A stretch of 64,000 nt of DNA from Saccharomonospora glauca K62 (GCF_000243395.2 NZ_CM001484.1:2847847-2911846), one strand, 5' to 3'; shown: positions 18,900 through 28,560, counted from the first letter of the stretch. The notes: generated by a model from the sequence alone, not told the origin. Numbers and translations: made by a program.

Positions 18900-20462
18900 A
18901 TGTCGAGATTTCACTTGAGTCCTCAGTGGATAATCGCCATCGTGTCGGCGACAGCGGTTGCCGCGGCCGTGGCCATTCCGCTGGCTCTCCCGGACCGGCC
19001 CGACGCGATCGTCACGGGGGTGCCCGACCACCCCGTACGGCCGGACATCCTGGACCAGGTGCGGATCTCCTCGCCCCACGGGCTCGACGGCATCGTGGCC
19101 ATGTTGGACGGTGAACGACTGCCGCTGCACCCGGACGGTGACGCACTACGCCCCGAGGCCGGCCTCCTCGACGAGGGCGTGCACGTGCTCGCCGTCTCCC
19201 CGCCGCCGGGAATGTTCGGCGACTCCGAACCCACCCGGATCGTCCTCCGGGTCGACGCCACCCCGCCCGAACTGGACGTCGAGCCACCCGAACCGGTGAA
19301 ACCGGGCTCGGCCGGCGAGATTCGGGGCAGCGCTCCGGGGGCGGCGCTGGTGTCGGCCGCGGGCGAGTGGACCCGCCCCGCCCCGGACGGTTCCTTCGTC
19401 CTTCCCGTACGAGCCGGGACGAACACCGTCACGGTCGTCGCTCACGACGAGGCGGGCAACGCCACCTCCGAGGAAGTCCCGATCGCGCTGCGCCACCCCG
19501 GTATGAGGGCCGTGCACCTCTCGGCGAGTGCCTGGGCGAGCCCCGAGCTCCGCGAACCCGTGTTGGAGCTGGTACGCGAGGGTCGGATCGACACCGTGCA
19601 GCTCGACATCAAGGACGAGAGCGGGCAGATCGGTTACGCCTCCCAGGTCCCCCTGGCCCAGGAGATCGGCGCGAACACCGGACTCTACGACGCGAGGGAG
19701 ACCCTCGACCTGCTCCACGAGGAGGGGGTCCGCGTCGTCGGCAGGCTCGTGGCGTTCCGCGATCCCGTCCTCGGCAGGGCCTCCTGGGAAGAGGGGTACT
19801 ACGACCGGGTCGTCCAGACCACCGACGGCCGCGCGTGGTCCGGCGGGTACGGCGACTACTCCTTCACCAACTTCGCCGACCCGGACGTGCGGGCCTACAA
19901 CATCGCGCTGGCCGAGGAAGCCGCCGAACTCGGGTTCGACGACATCCTCTACGACTACATCCGCAGGCCGGACGGTGACCTCTCGGCGATGGTGTTTCCG
20001 GGACTTGTGAGCACCCCCGAGGAGGCGATCGCGAGCTTCCTCGCCGAGTCACGGACCGTCGTGCGACGCCACGGCGCCTTCCAGGGCGCGTCGGTGTTCG
20101 GCATCGCCGCCACCCGGCCCGAGCAGATCGCCCAGGACATCCCGGCGATGGCGGAGCACGTGGACTACGTGGCTCCGATGGTGTACCCGTCGCACTGGGG
20201 CCCCGGTGAGTACGGCGTGGAGGACCCGGAGAGCCAACCGTACGACATCACGGTCCGCTCGCTGGCGGACTTCCGGGACCTGGCACGCGAGAACGGGCAC
20301 ACGGAAGTCATCCCGTGGCTGCAGGCGTTCAGCCTCACCGTCGAGTACGGCCCCGACGAGATTCGCGCGCAGATCGAGGCCGCCGAGGACCTCGGGATCG
20401 ACTCGTTCCTGTTGTGGAACGCCGCCTGCCGGTACGACCCCCGAGCGTTGCCGCGCACCTGA
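18900..20462 (+). CDS. Membrane-anchored putative glycoside hydrolase (DUF4015 type)
   Basis: A 520-residue extracytoplasmic protein. A single N-terminal membrane helix (about residues 10-30) acts as anchor or signal. Residues 90-200 look like an Ig/beta-sandwich domain (VDATPPELDVEPPEPVKPG; NTVTVVAHDEAGNATSEE). The C-terminal 315 residues match the putative glycosyl hydrolase family DUF4015 (TIM barrel): HLSASAW, LDIKDESG (Asp about 236), YDYIRRPDG (about 351-359) and VDYVAPMVYPSHW. It probably cuts a cell-surface polysaccharide. ATG 18900 follows GGAAGGAA. The deacetylase next door suggests the two work on one polymer. Confidence 0.82.
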   Translation: MSRFHLSPQWIIAIVSATAVAAAVAIPLALPDRPDAIVTGVPDHPVRPDILDQVRISSPHGLDGIVAMLDGERLPLHPDGDALRPEAGLLDEGVHVLAVSPPPGMFGDSEPTRIVLRVDATPPELDVEPPEPVKPGSAGEIRGSAPGAALVSAAGEWTRPAPDGSFVLPVRAGTNTVTVVAHDEAGNATSEEVPIALRHPGMRAVHLSASAWASPELREPVLELVREGRIDTVQLDIKDESGQIGYASQVPLAQEIGANTGLYDARETLDLLHEEGVRVVGRLVAFRDPVLGRASWEEGYYDRVVQTTDGRAWSGGYGDYSFTNFADPDVRAYNIALAEEAAELGFDDILYDYIRRPDGDLSAMVFPGLVSTPEEAIASFLAESRTVVRRHGAFQGASVFGIAATRPEQIAQDIPAMAEHVDYVAPMVYPSHWGPGEYGVEDPESQPYDITVRSLADFRDLARENGHTEVIPWLQAFSLTVEYGPDEIRAQIEAAEDLGIDSFLLWNAACRYDPRALPRT

Positions 20463-20483
20463 CCGGGGTGCCGGTCGGTGCGC
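20453..20483. terminator. Hairpin terminator filling the gap between convergent genes
   Basis: GCGCACC-T-GACCGG pairs with CCGGTC-GGTGCGC around a ggtg loop: 13 paired bases with one bulge. It spans the hydrolase stop and reaches the SDR stop at 20484. Confidence 0.7.
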
Positions 20484-21233
20484 TCAGCCGCGTCCCACGA
20501 ACGGCATCCCGGTGGCGGTGACCGTCAGCGAGAACACGTTGGCCTCCGGGGGAAGCGCGGCCATGTACCGCACGGCGTCGGCGACGTGGGCGACGTCGAA
20601 ACTGGGTTCCGGGCGGATACTGCCGTCGGCCTGCTTGGCTCCTTCGGCGAACCCCGCCGTCATCTCGGTGGCCGCGTTGCCGATGTCGATCTGCCCACAG
20701 CCGATGTCGAACCTGCGGCAGTCGAGCAGGATCGACTTGGTCAACCCGGTGACGGCGTGTTTGGTGGCGGAGTAGGCGACGCTTTCCGGACGCGGTGTCG
20801 TCGCGGCGATCGACCCGTTGTTGATGATCTTTCCGCCGCGCGGGTCCTGCTTCTTCATCACCCGCACCGCCTCCCGCGCGCACAGGAACATCCCGGTGAG
20901 GTTCACGTCGACGGTGTGGCGCCACTCCTCCACCGACACCGTGTCGATGGCGCCGGTGGGGCCGAAGGTCCCGGCGTTGTTGAACAGCACGTCCACGCGT
21001 CCCCATTCCGCGACGACGGCCTCGAACAACGCGCTCACGGCCTCAGGGTCGGTGACGTCGGTGGGGACCACGAGCGTCGTCCCCTCCGCGCCGCCGGCGG
21101 CGGTCTCCCGTAACGCCTCCTCGCGTCGGCCCGCGAGGGCGACGCGGTAGCCGTCGCTCGCCAACGCCCGTGCCACCGCCCTGCCGATACCGGAGCCCGC
21201 TCCGGTCACCACCGCGACCCGCCCGTCGTGCAT
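20484..21233 (-). CDS. SDR-family NAD(P)-dependent oxidoreductase
   Basis: A 249-residue classical short-chain dehydrogenase. The cofactor motif is VTGAGSGIG (residues 8-16), NNAG is present, and the catalytic Ser and YxxxK appear as [21 protein letters not shown]. It reduces or oxidises a ketone/alcohol; the substrate is unknown. ATG 21233 ([11 protein letters not shown]) has GGAAGGGG upstream and puts the Rossmann strand at the normal place. No pathway partner lies next to it. Confidence 0.9.
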   Translation of the reverse strand: MHDGRVAVVTGAGSGIGRAVARALASDGYRVALAGRREEALRETAAGGAEGTTLVVPTDVTDPEAVSALFEAVVAEWGRVDVLFNNAGTFGPTGAIDTVSVEEWRHTVDVNLTGMFLCAREAVRVMKKQDPRGGKIINNGSIAATTPRPESVAYSATKHAVTGLTKSILLDCRRFDIGCGQIDIGNAATEMTAGFAEGAKQADGSIRPEPSFDVAHVADAVRYMAALPPEANVFSLTVTATGMPFVGRG

Positions 21234-21332
21234 ACACTCGCCCCTTCCGTTCACATCGGATACTCCCGACACCATCGCGGCCGAGGACGCCCCGACGCAA
21301 CCATGAGTTCCTCACGAGCGCGGTGGCGGCTC

Positions 21333-21929
21333 TCACCCCACCAGTCCGACGGCGAACAACCCGGCCATCCCGGCGCTCATGACGGTCCGGCACACCGACC
21401 TCGACACCGCGCCCTCGGGTGGGGAAGCAGCACCGCGGCGCGTCCGGGCGACGTGCCGCACACTCACCGCCGTGTCCACCGCGAAGTAGAGCACGCACGC
21501 GAAGGCCACGGCGGGCAGCGCGAACGTGCCCGTGACGTCCTCACCCACCATGACGGGCCACACGCTGTGCCCGGCATCGCCGTGCGGCATCGCCGCGAAC
21601 ATGTACACCATCGCGGCGGCGCTCACCGCGTGGTGGAAGTCGCAGCGCCGACACACGCCCCGCGTGGACCGCTCCCGTAGTCCGGCGGCGAAGAACCAGC
21701 ACGCCGAGAGCACGAACAGGGCCTGCCAACCCGCCACGGGCACGGGGAAGCCGACCGGTGACACCATCGCCACCATCGCCAGGGCCATGAGCAGCCCCGC
21801 GACATCCGCCTGCCGGACCCCCGGCCCGAGTCCGGTGTAGTCGAGCCGCACCAGCCTCGACACGCACGGCTGCACCAGCAACGCGAATACGGCGGTCACC
21901 GCCCAGGCAGCAGCCGTCGGAACGCCCAT
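21333..21929 (-). CDS. DUF5134 integral membrane protein
   Basis: A 198-residue membrane protein with about six hydrophobic segments and the conserved CRRCDFHHAVSAAAMVYMFAAMP block with paired His residues, which resembles the actinobacterial DUF5134 family. The His/Met-rich helix pair could bind a metal or heme, but this is speculation. ATG 21929 (MGVPTAAAWAV) starts right at the first helix. Confidence 0.75.
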   Translation of the reverse strand: MGVPTAAAWAVTAVFALLVQPCVSRLVRLDYTGLGPGVRQADVAGLLMALAMVAMVSPVGFPVPVAGWQALFVLSACWFFAAGLRERSTRGVCRRCDFHHAVSAAAMVYMFAAMPHGDAGHSVWPVMVGEDVTGTFALPAVAFACVLYFAVDTAVSVRHVARTRRGAASPPEGAVSRSVCRTVMSAGMAGLFAVGLVG

Positions 21930-22101
21930 CGACGCCTCCCGTGCGACAGGGGACCGGGCCCGCGCCCGGCGAACGACCACACCGTGTCACCCGGAGGCGT
22001 GATCCAAAAGCGGTCAGCCAGGTGAAAGAACGGCGAGATTCTCGTACGCACAGTGCGCGCGAGCGGTTCGCGCGGCGCTCGGGCTCGTAGTCTTGAGCTC
22101 C

Positions 22102-23340
22102 ATGCGCCTGTCGTTTCGGGCTCGTCGCGTCGTTCAGCTCGCGCTCACGGTCAACGCCCTCCGTCCCCTGCGCGGGCCCCACTGGGGCTTCCCGGCGTTC
22201 GTCACGGGGTGGCTCACCTCGGAGTTGGCTCCGCACCTGCTGGCCCTCACCCTCACCGACACGGCCGCGCACCTGGCACGGCGCGGGATGCGCGACGCCG
22301 ATCGCGCGGGGCTGGCGGCCGCCGCACTGTCCACCGTCGGTCTCGGCTCGCTGATCGCCTCGGCGAGACGGGCCGAGGGCGTGGTGGAGCGGGCGCTCGT
22401 CGACACGCTCGGCCCCGGCTACACCGACGGGCTGCGTCCTCCGCTGGCGCCCTCCGACCTGGCCACGCCGTGGGGGCAGTTGGTGTTGCCGTTCCGGCTG
22501 AGGCACCCGGACGTCCGCACCGACCGCGACATCGCCTACTTCCAGGGCGGCAAGAGGTTCCTGCTCGACGTCTACCGGCCGCGGGAACCGGGATCGGGGC
22601 GGCCGGTCCTGCTCCAGGTGCACGGTGGGGCGTGGATCTCCGGGAACAAGGAGCAGCAGGGGGTCCCGCTCATGCTGCACATGGCGGCGCGGGGCTGGGT
22701 GTGCGTGGCGATCAACTACCCGCTTTCCCCCTCCGCCCGCTGGCCGCAGCACATCGTGGCGGCCAAACGCGCGCTGGCGTGGGTGCGTACCTCCATCGCC
22801 GACTACGGCGGGGACCCGTCGTTCGTGGCCGCCACGGGCGGTTCGGCGGGCGGCCACCTCGCCGCGCTCCTGGCGCTCAGCCCGAACGACCCGGCGTTCC
22901 AACCGGGGTTCGAGGAGATCGACACGCGCGTGCAGGCGTGCGTGCCGCACTACGGGGTGTACGACTTCGCGGCCACCACCGGCTCGCCCGCGAGCCGGGC
23001 GCGACTGCGGTACCTGCTCGCGCGCTACGTCGTCGGCACGGACCCGAGGCTGTCGTCGAAGGATTATCTCGCGGCCTCACCCCTGGAGCGGATCGGGCCC
23101 TCGGCTCCTCCGTTCTTTGTGATCCACGGCGAGAACGACACGCTCGTGCCCGTCCGGGAGGCCAGGGAATTCGTGCGACGGCTGCGCGAGGTGTCGTCCC
23201 GTCCGGTGGTCTACGCGGAGATTCCCGGCGCCCAGCACGCGTTCGACCTCTTCCCGTCGATCCGCAGCGCGCACGTGGTGCGGGGCGTCCAGCGATTTCT
23301 CGACTGGGTGTACGCGCACCGGGACACCGTCACGATCTGA
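22102..23340 (+). CDS. Alpha/beta-hydrolase esterase (HSL/carboxylesterase type)
   Basis: A 412-residue protein. The first 130 residues carry two hydrophobic stretches; the rest is an alpha/beta-hydrolase with oxyanion motif HGGAW, nucleophile elbow GGSAGG, acid in HGENDTLVP and His in GAQHAFDLF. This layout is that of hormone-sensitive-lipase-like esterases, several of which in mycobacteria act on lipids. ATG 22102 is preferred over TTG 22093: a TAGTCT -10-like box lies eight bases before it, so the mRNA may be leaderless. The gene ends inside a terminator palindrome. Confidence 0.85.
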   Translation: MRLSFRARRVVQLALTVNALRPLRGPHWGFPAFVTGWLTSELAPHLLALTLTDTAAHLARRGMRDADRAGLAAAALSTVGLGSLIASARRAEGVVERALVDTLGPGYTDGLRPPLAPSDLATPWGQLVLPFRLRHPDVRTDRDIAYFQGGKRFLLDVYRPREPGSGRPVLLQVHGGAWISGNKEQQGVPLMLHMAARGWVCVAINYPLSPSARWPQHIVAAKRALAWVRTSIADYGGDPSFVAATGGSAGGHLAALLALSPNDPAFQPGFEEIDTRVQACVPHYGVYDFAATTGSPASRARLRYLLARYVVGTDPRLSSKDYLAASPLERIGPSAPPFFVIHGENDTLVPVREAREFVRRLREVSSRPVVYAEIPGAQHAFDLFPSIRSAHVVRGVQRFLDWVYAHRDTVTI

Positions 23341-23369
23341 CATCGGGCGACGCCGGCCGATGTCAGATC
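23334..23369. terminator. Bidirectional hairpin terminator
   Basis: Perfect 13-bp arms (23334-23346 with 23357-23369) and a 10-base loop, overlapping the esterase stop codon. It lies between convergent ends at 23340 and 23383. Confidence 0.82.
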
Positions 23370-23382
23370 CCACAGTGGACGG

Positions 23383-24372
23383 TCAGGCCTTCAGCTTGGG
23401 AAGGACCTCCCGGCCGAAGACCTCCAGCCACTCCTTCTGGTTACGCCCGACGTTGTGCACGTAGATGCGGGTGAACCCGGCGTCGATGAAACGCTGCAGC
23501 GACGCGCGGTGCACATCGGGATCGGAGGAGATCACCATGCGGCCCTCGAAGTCCTCGCGACGCACGAGCTTGGCCATCTGCTCGAAGTCGAACGGCGAGC
23601 GGATGTCGGCCTTGGGGAACTTCATCCCACCGTTGGGCCACTGCTCCAGCGCGTTACGCCACGCCTCCTCGTCGGTGGCGGCCCACGACAGGTGCACCTG
23701 CAGCAGCTTCGGCATGCTGTCGGGGTCCTTGCCCGCCTTGCGCGCTCCCTTGGAGAAGTTGTCGAGGATGCCGGCGAGCTTCTCCAGCGACGCACCCGGC
23801 GTGATCAGCCCGTCGGCGAGTTCGCCGGTCTTGCGGGAGGTGTACGGGCCCGCCGACGCGATGTAGATCGGCGGCGGGGTGTCCGGCATCGTCCACAAGC
23901 GAGTCCGGTGCAGCTTGAAGAACTCCCCGTTGTGCTTGACGTCCTCGCCGGTGAACAGCTTCCGGATGATCTCGAGTGCTTCGAACATGCGACGCACTCG
24001 TTCGGGCGCCTCGGGCCAGTAGCCGCCGATGACGTGTTCGTTCAGCGCCTCACCGGAGCCGAGACCGAGCCAGGTACGGCCCGGATACGTCGCCTCGAGC
24101 GTGGCCGCCGCCTGGGCCACCAGCGCCGGGTGCTGCCGGAACGACGGGCACGTCACACCCGGCCCCAGGTCACCGGTGGTGTTCTCGGCCAGGGAGGCGA
24201 GCACGCTCCACACGAACGACGCCTGTCCCTGCGCGGGCACCCAGGGCTGGAAGTGATCGGCGGCCATCTGCCCCGAGAACCCGTGTTGTTCGGCCAACGC
24301 GGCCAGTTCGATGGCTTCGCGCGGCGAGAACTGCTCCAGTGCCGCCGCGATCCCGATCTGCACGTCACCCAC
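23383..24372 (-). CDS. F420-dependent LLM-class oxidoreductase (G6PDH-like, TIGR03557 type)
   Basis: A 329-residue luciferase-like TIM barrel. The blocks QIGIAAALEQFSPREAIELAALAEQHGF, AADHFQPW, GPGVTCPSFRQHPALVAQAAATLE and LGLGSGEALNEH match F420-dependent glucose-6-phosphate dehydrogenase and its close relatives. Whether it acts on glucose 6-phosphate or another hydroxy compound cannot be told. GTG 24372 has GGGGAG upstream; the frame is open a further 18 bases. The next upstream gene, on the same strand, is a second LLM enzyme. Confidence 0.82.
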   Translation of the reverse strand: MGDVQIGIAAALEQFSPREAIELAALAEQHGFSGQMAADHFQPWVPAQGQASFVWSVLASLAENTTGDLGPGVTCPSFRQHPALVAQAAATLEATYPGRTWLGLGSGEALNEHVIGGYWPEAPERVRRMFEALEIIRKLFTGEDVKHNGEFFKLHRTRLWTMPDTPPPIYIASAGPYTSRKTGELADGLITPGASLEKLAGILDNFSKGARKAGKDPDSMPKLLQVHLSWAATDEEAWRNALEQWPNGGMKFPKADIRSPFDFEQMAKLVRREDFEGRMVISSDPDVHRASLQRFIDAGFTRIYVHNVGRNQKEWLEVFGREVLPKLKA

Positions 24373-24416
24373 GTGATCTCCCCTCGTCACGAACTTGAAG
24401 CCTCACCGTTTCGAAC

Positions 24417-25247
24417 CTACCCGCCGTATCGCTGGGCCAAAGCCGCCAACTCGTCGAGCAGGGACAGCGTCTCCGACTCGGGCAGGGTCGGCAGATCGAA
24501 CGTCACCCGTTCCACCCCCAGCTCGGCCCAGGCCTCGACCTGGGAGGAGTCCCGACCGGCGGCGAAGACACTCACGGGAACGTCGGGGCGTCCTCGCTCC
24601 GCCAGCCACGCGAGCCCGCGGCGGACCTCCTCGGGATCGACGTTCCCCCTCGGCATCCAGCCGTCCCCGTGGTCGGCCAACCGCGCGAGCGCGGCGGGGC
24701 TCTCACCGCCGATGTAGATCGGGGGATGCGGGTCGCTCACCGGCTTGGGCCAGGCGTAGATCGGGTCGAAGTCGATGTACTGGCCGTGGAACTCCGCCCG
24801 CTCGGCGGTCCAGATGGCCTTCAGCGCTTGGAGTTGTTCGTTGAGCAACGCTCCTCGGGTCCGAGGGTCGGTGCCGTGGTTGCGCATCTCCTCGCGGTTC
24901 CAGCCCACGCCGACACCCAACACGAACCGCCCGCCCGAGATCAAGTCGAGGCTCGCCGCCTCCTTGGCGGTGTGGATTACGTCGCGCTGGATCAACAGCG
25001 CGACCCCGGTCCCCAGCAGCAGCGTGTCGGTGACGGCCGCCGCGGCGCTCAACGCCACGAACGGGTCGAGCGTGCGGTAGTACTTGCGCGGCAGCTCCCC
25101 GCCGGAGAACGGCGTCTGGCGACTCACGGGGATGTGCGAGTGCTCCGCGAGAAACAGGGAGTCGAAGCCGCGTTCCTCTAAGGCTTTGGCGAGCGTGGTC
25201 GGCCGGATGCCTTCGTCCGTCACGAACGTCGCGATTCCGAACTTCAT
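24417..25247 (-). CDS. LLM-class F420-dependent oxidoreductase
   Basis: A 276-residue luciferase-like monooxygenase family protein starting MKFGIATFVTDEGIRP, with FLAEHSHIP, LLGTGVALLIQRD, GGRFVLGVGVGWNREEMRNHG and the PPIYIGGESPAALARLADHGDGW block, all typical of F420-using members. It is on the same strand as the F420 G6PDH-like gene (44 bp apart) and downstream of icmF. Its substrate is unknown. Confidence 0.85.
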   Translation of the reverse strand: MKFGIATFVTDEGIRPTTLAKALEERGFDSLFLAEHSHIPVSRQTPFSGGELPRKYYRTLDPFVALSAAAAVTDTLLLGTGVALLIQRDVIHTAKEAASLDLISGGRFVLGVGVGWNREEMRNHGTDPRTRGALLNEQLQALKAIWTAERAEFHGQYIDFDPIYAWPKPVSDPHPPIYIGGESPAALARLADHGDGWMPRGNVDPEEVRRGLAWLAERGRPDVPVSVFAAGRDSSQVEAWAELGVERVTFDLPTLPESETLSLLDELAALAQRYGG

Positions 25248-25288
25248 GTCACCGGCCAACCACGCCCGGCCCCCGTTTGTTCCCGACG

Positions 25289-28200
25289 CTACACGTTCCG
25301 GCGATACTGCCCGCCGACCTCGAAGAAGGCTTGGGTGATCTGCCCGAGCGAGCACACGCGCGCGGCGTCCATCAACACGGCGAAGACGTTCTCCCCGTTC
25401 GCCGCCGCCTCGCGCAACCGGGCCAACGCCCGCGGGGCTTCCTCCCGGTGCCGCTCGTGGAACTCGGCGAGCCGCCGCAGTTGCGACTGCTTCTCCTCCT
25501 CAGTGGCCCTGGCGAGCTCGACCTCCACCTCGTCGTCCTCGGGGTGGGGGTTGCGGAACATGTTGACCCCGACGATCGGCAGCGAGCCGTCGTGCTTGAG
25601 CCGCTCGTAGAGCATCGACTCGTCCTGGATCTTGCCCCGCTGGTACCCGGTCTCCATCGCGCCGAGCACGCCACCGCGTTCGGTGATGCGCTCGAACTCG
25701 GTCAGCACGGCCTCCTCGACCAGGTCGGTGAGTTCGTCGATGATGAACGAGCCCTGCAACGGGTTCTCGTTCTTCGACAGTCCCCACTCCTTGTTGATGA
25801 TCATCTGGATGGCCAGCGCGCGCCGCACCGAGTTCTCCGTGGGCGTGGTGATGGCCTCGTCGTAGGCGTTGGTGTGCAACGAGTTCGCGTTGTCGTACAG
25901 CGCGCACAGCGCCTGCAACGTGGTGCGGATGTCGTTGAAGCTCATCTCCTGCGCGTGCAGCGACCGACCGGAGGTCTGCACGTGGTATTTGAGCTTCTGC
26001 GACCGTTCGTTGGCGCCGTAGCGGTCGCGCATGGCGATGGCCCAGATCCGACGGGCCACCCGGCCCAGCACCGAGTACTCCGCGTCCATGCCGTTGGAGA
26101 AGAAGAACGACAGGTTGGGCGCGAAGTCGTCGATGTGCATGCCGCGCGCCAGGTACGACTCCACGTAGGTGAAGCCGTTGGCGAGCGTGAAGGCGAGCTG
26201 CGTGATCGGGTTCGCCCCGGCCTCGGCGATGTGGTAGCCCGAGATCGACACCGAGTAGAAGTTGCGGACCCCGTTGGCGATGAACCACTCCTGGATGTCC
26301 GCCATCATCCTCAGTGAGAACTCGGTGGAGAAGATGCAGGTGTTCTGCCCCTGGTCCTCCTTGAGGATGTCGGCCTGCACGGTGCCGCGGACCTGTCGCA
26401 GCGTCCACGCCCGGATCTCGGCGGCCTCGTCCTCGGTGGGTTCGCGGCCGTGTTCGGCGCGGAAGGCGTCCATCCGCTGGTCGATGGCCGTGTTGAGGAA
26501 GAACGCCAGGATGGTGGGCGCCGGCCCGTTGATGGTCATCGACACCGAGGTGGTGGGCGCGGTGAGGTCGAAGCCGTCGTAGAGCGCCTTCATGTCGTCC
26601 AGCGTCGCGATGGATACACCGGAGGTGCCGACCTTGCCGTAGATGTCCGGACGCGTGTCGGGGTCCCACCCGTAGAGCGTCACCGAGTCGAACGCCGTGG
26701 ACAGACGCTTGGCCTCGGAGTCGGCCGACAGGTACTTGAACCGGCGGTTGGTGCGGAAGGCGTCGCCCTCTCCTGCGAACATCCGCGCCGGGTCCTCACC
26801 CTCCCGTTTGAACGGGAACACCCCCGCCGTGAACGGGAAGTAGCCGGGCAGGTTCTCCCGGCGGAGGAACGACAGCAGCTCACCGGGGTCGGTGTAGCGC
26901 GGCAGGGCGACCCTGGGGATGCGGTTGCCCGACAGCGTCTCCCGCCACAGCGAGGTGCGGATCTCCTTGTCCCGCACGGTGAAGGAGAGTTCCTCGCCGC
27001 GGTAGCGCTCGGCCAGCTCGTTCCAGTTGTCCAACAGCGCGGTGGTCTCCGCGTCGACCTCCGCCTCGGCCTTGGCCAGCAGCCGGTCGAGGTCGTCGGT
27101 GGAGGCGTTCTCGGCGGCCAACGCGTCCCGTGCGGCCGCGAGCTGGGCCCGCTTCCGCACGGCCTCCACCTGGTCGCGGGTGCGCTTGTGGTACCGGCGC
27201 ACCGTGTCGGCGATCTCGGCGAGGTAGCGGGTGCGGTTGCCGGGGATGACGACGCTGGTGTCGGTGGACACCTTGCCCTCGACCTTCGGCAGGATCCCGG
27301 CCGAGACCGACAGGCCGCTGTCGGCGAGGAGGTCGCGCAGGTGCTGGTACAGCGCCGTCACGCCGTCGTCGTTGAACTTCGCGGCGCTCGTCCCGAAGAC
27401 CGGCATGTCCTCGGGCGGGGTTTTGAACTGCTCGCGGTTGCGCACCATCTGGCGCGCCACGTCCCGGCGGGCGTCCTCCGCGCCCCGGCGCTCGAACTTG
27501 TTGATGGCCACCACGTCGGCGAAGTCGAGCATGTCGATCTTCTCCAGCTGCGACGCGGCGCCGAACTCGGGCGTCATGACGTACAGCGTGTGGTCGACGT
27601 GGTCCACGATGCCCGCGTCGCCCTGCCCGATGCCGGGGGTCTCGACGATCACCAGGTCGTAGCCCGCGGCCTTGCACGCCGCCACCGCGTCGTCGAGCCC
27701 CGTCGGGATCTCCGAGCCCGCGCCGCGAGTGGCCAGCGAGCGGAAGTACACCCGGTCCCCGGTGAGGCTGTTCATGCGGATGCGGTCGCCCAGCAGGGCC
27801 CCTCCGCCCCGGCGCCGGGTGGGGTCGACGGCCAGGACGGCGATCCGCAGCTTGTCCTCCTGGTCGAGCCGGAAGCGCCGGATCAGCTCGTCGGTCAGCG
27901 AGGACTTCCCCGAACCACCCGTACCCGTGATGCCGAGCACCGGGACGGTCCGTGCCGAGGCCGCCTCGGCGATGGCCGTCCGCCAGCTCTCGAGCAGGAC
28001 GCCGCTCTGCAATCGCGTGATGGTCCGCGCGAGCGTGGGGACGTCGCCGGACAGCAGGGCGTCCACCGAGCCGGTCTGCTCGGCGGCCAGGTCCACGTCG
28101 CACTCCCGGACCATCAGGTTGACCATGCCCGGAAGACCGAGTTCGAGGCCGTCGTCGGGTGAGAAGATCCGCGCGACCCCTCGGGAGTGCAGCAACTCGA

Positions 28201-28525
28201 TCTCGTCGCGCACGATGACACCGCCGCCACCGCCGTAGACGCGGATGTGGCCCGCACCGCGTTCCCGCAGCAGGTCCACAAGGTAGGTGAAGTACTCGAC
28301 GTGCCCGCCCTGGTAGGCACTGATGGCAACACCTTGGACGTCCTCCGAGATGGCGGCCGTCACCACCTCGTCGACCGACCGGTTGTGCCCGAGATGCACC
28401 ACCTCGACACCCTGTGACTGCAGGATGCGCCGCATGATGTTGATCGACGCGTCGTGACCGTCGAACAGGCTCGCGGCGGTCACGAACCGGACTGGGTGCA
28501 CGGGGCGATGAAGTTCGGAGGTCAT
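25289..28525 (-). CDS. icmF: Fused isobutyryl-CoA mutase (B12-dependent) with G-protein chaperone
   Basis: A 1078-residue IcmF, which interconverts isobutyryl-CoA and n-butyryl-CoA using adenosylcobalamin. Domain order is as in the family: B12-binding domain with DGHDASIN (residues 22-29; His is the lower ligand), MeaI-like GTPase with P-loop GTGGSGKSS (201-209) and NKFE, a linker, and the mutase barrel (DNANSLHTNAYDEAITTPTE near the C-terminus). It links valine/fatty-acid breakdown to butyrate or polyketide precursors. ATG 28525 has GGAGG only one base away, and a TATTTT box six bases away, which suggests a leaderless transcript. Neighbours are the conservon and two LLM enzymes. Confidence 0.95.
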   Translation of the reverse strand: MTSELHRPVHPVRFVTAASLFDGHDASINIMRRILQSQGVEVVHLGHNRSVDEVVTAAISEDVQGVAISAYQGGHVEYFTYLVDLLRERGAGHIRVYGGGGGVIVRDEIELLHSRGVARIFSPDDGLELGLPGMVNLMVRECDVDLAAEQTGSVDALLSGDVPTLARTITRLQSGVLLESWRTAIAEAASARTVPVLGITGTGGSGKSSLTDELIRRFRLDQEDKLRIAVLAVDPTRRRGGGALLGDRIRMNSLTGDRVYFRSLATRGAGSEIPTGLDDAVAACKAAGYDLVIVETPGIGQGDAGIVDHVDHTLYVMTPEFGAASQLEKIDMLDFADVVAINKFERRGAEDARRDVARQMVRNREQFKTPPEDMPVFGTSAAKFNDDGVTALYQHLRDLLADSGLSVSAGILPKVEGKVSTDTSVVIPGNRTRYLAEIADTVRRYHKRTRDQVEAVRKRAQLAAARDALAAENASTDDLDRLLAKAEAEVDAETTALLDNWNELAERYRGEELSFTVRDKEIRTSLWRETLSGNRIPRVALPRYTDPGELLSFLRRENLPGYFPFTAGVFPFKREGEDPARMFAGEGDAFRTNRRFKYLSADSEAKRLSTAFDSVTLYGWDPDTRPDIYGKVGTSGVSIATLDDMKALYDGFDLTAPTTSVSMTINGPAPTILAFFLNTAIDQRMDAFRAEHGREPTEDEAAEIRAWTLRQVRGTVQADILKEDQGQNTCIFSTEFSLRMMADIQEWFIANGVRNFYSVSISGYHIAEAGANPITQLAFTLANGFTYVESYLARGMHIDDFAPNLSFFFSNGMDAEYSVLGRVARRIWAIAMRDRYGANERSQKLKYHVQTSGRSLHAQEMSFNDIRTTLQALCALYDNANSLHTNAYDEAITTPTENSVRRALAIQMIINKEWGLSKNENPLQGSFIIDELTDLVEEAVLTEFERITERGGVLGAMETGYQRGKIQDESMLYERLKHDGSLPIVGVNMFRNPHPEDDEVEVELARATEEEKQSQLRRLAEFHERHREEAPRALARLREAAANGENVFAVLMDAARVCSLGQITQAFFEVGGQYRRNV

Positions 28526-28531
28526 GCCTCC

Positions 28532-28560
28532 AAAATACTTGGACTTCCTACTTTCTTGAA
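28532..28560 (-). promoter_or_regulatory. icmF: Putative promoter of icmF giving a leaderless mRNA
   Basis: Reading on the minus strand, TTCAAG (28560-28555), 17 bases, then TATTTT (28537-28532), then six bases to the ATG at 28525. TANNNT six or seven bases before a start codon is the usual layout for leaderless transcripts in actinobacteria. Flanking ACTTGG/CCAAGT repeats overlap this promoter. Confidence 0.5.

Noticed and set aside
26450-28162. Open frame of 570 codons antisense to icmF
   Set aside because: Composition is biased and no fold is seen; icmF explains the region.
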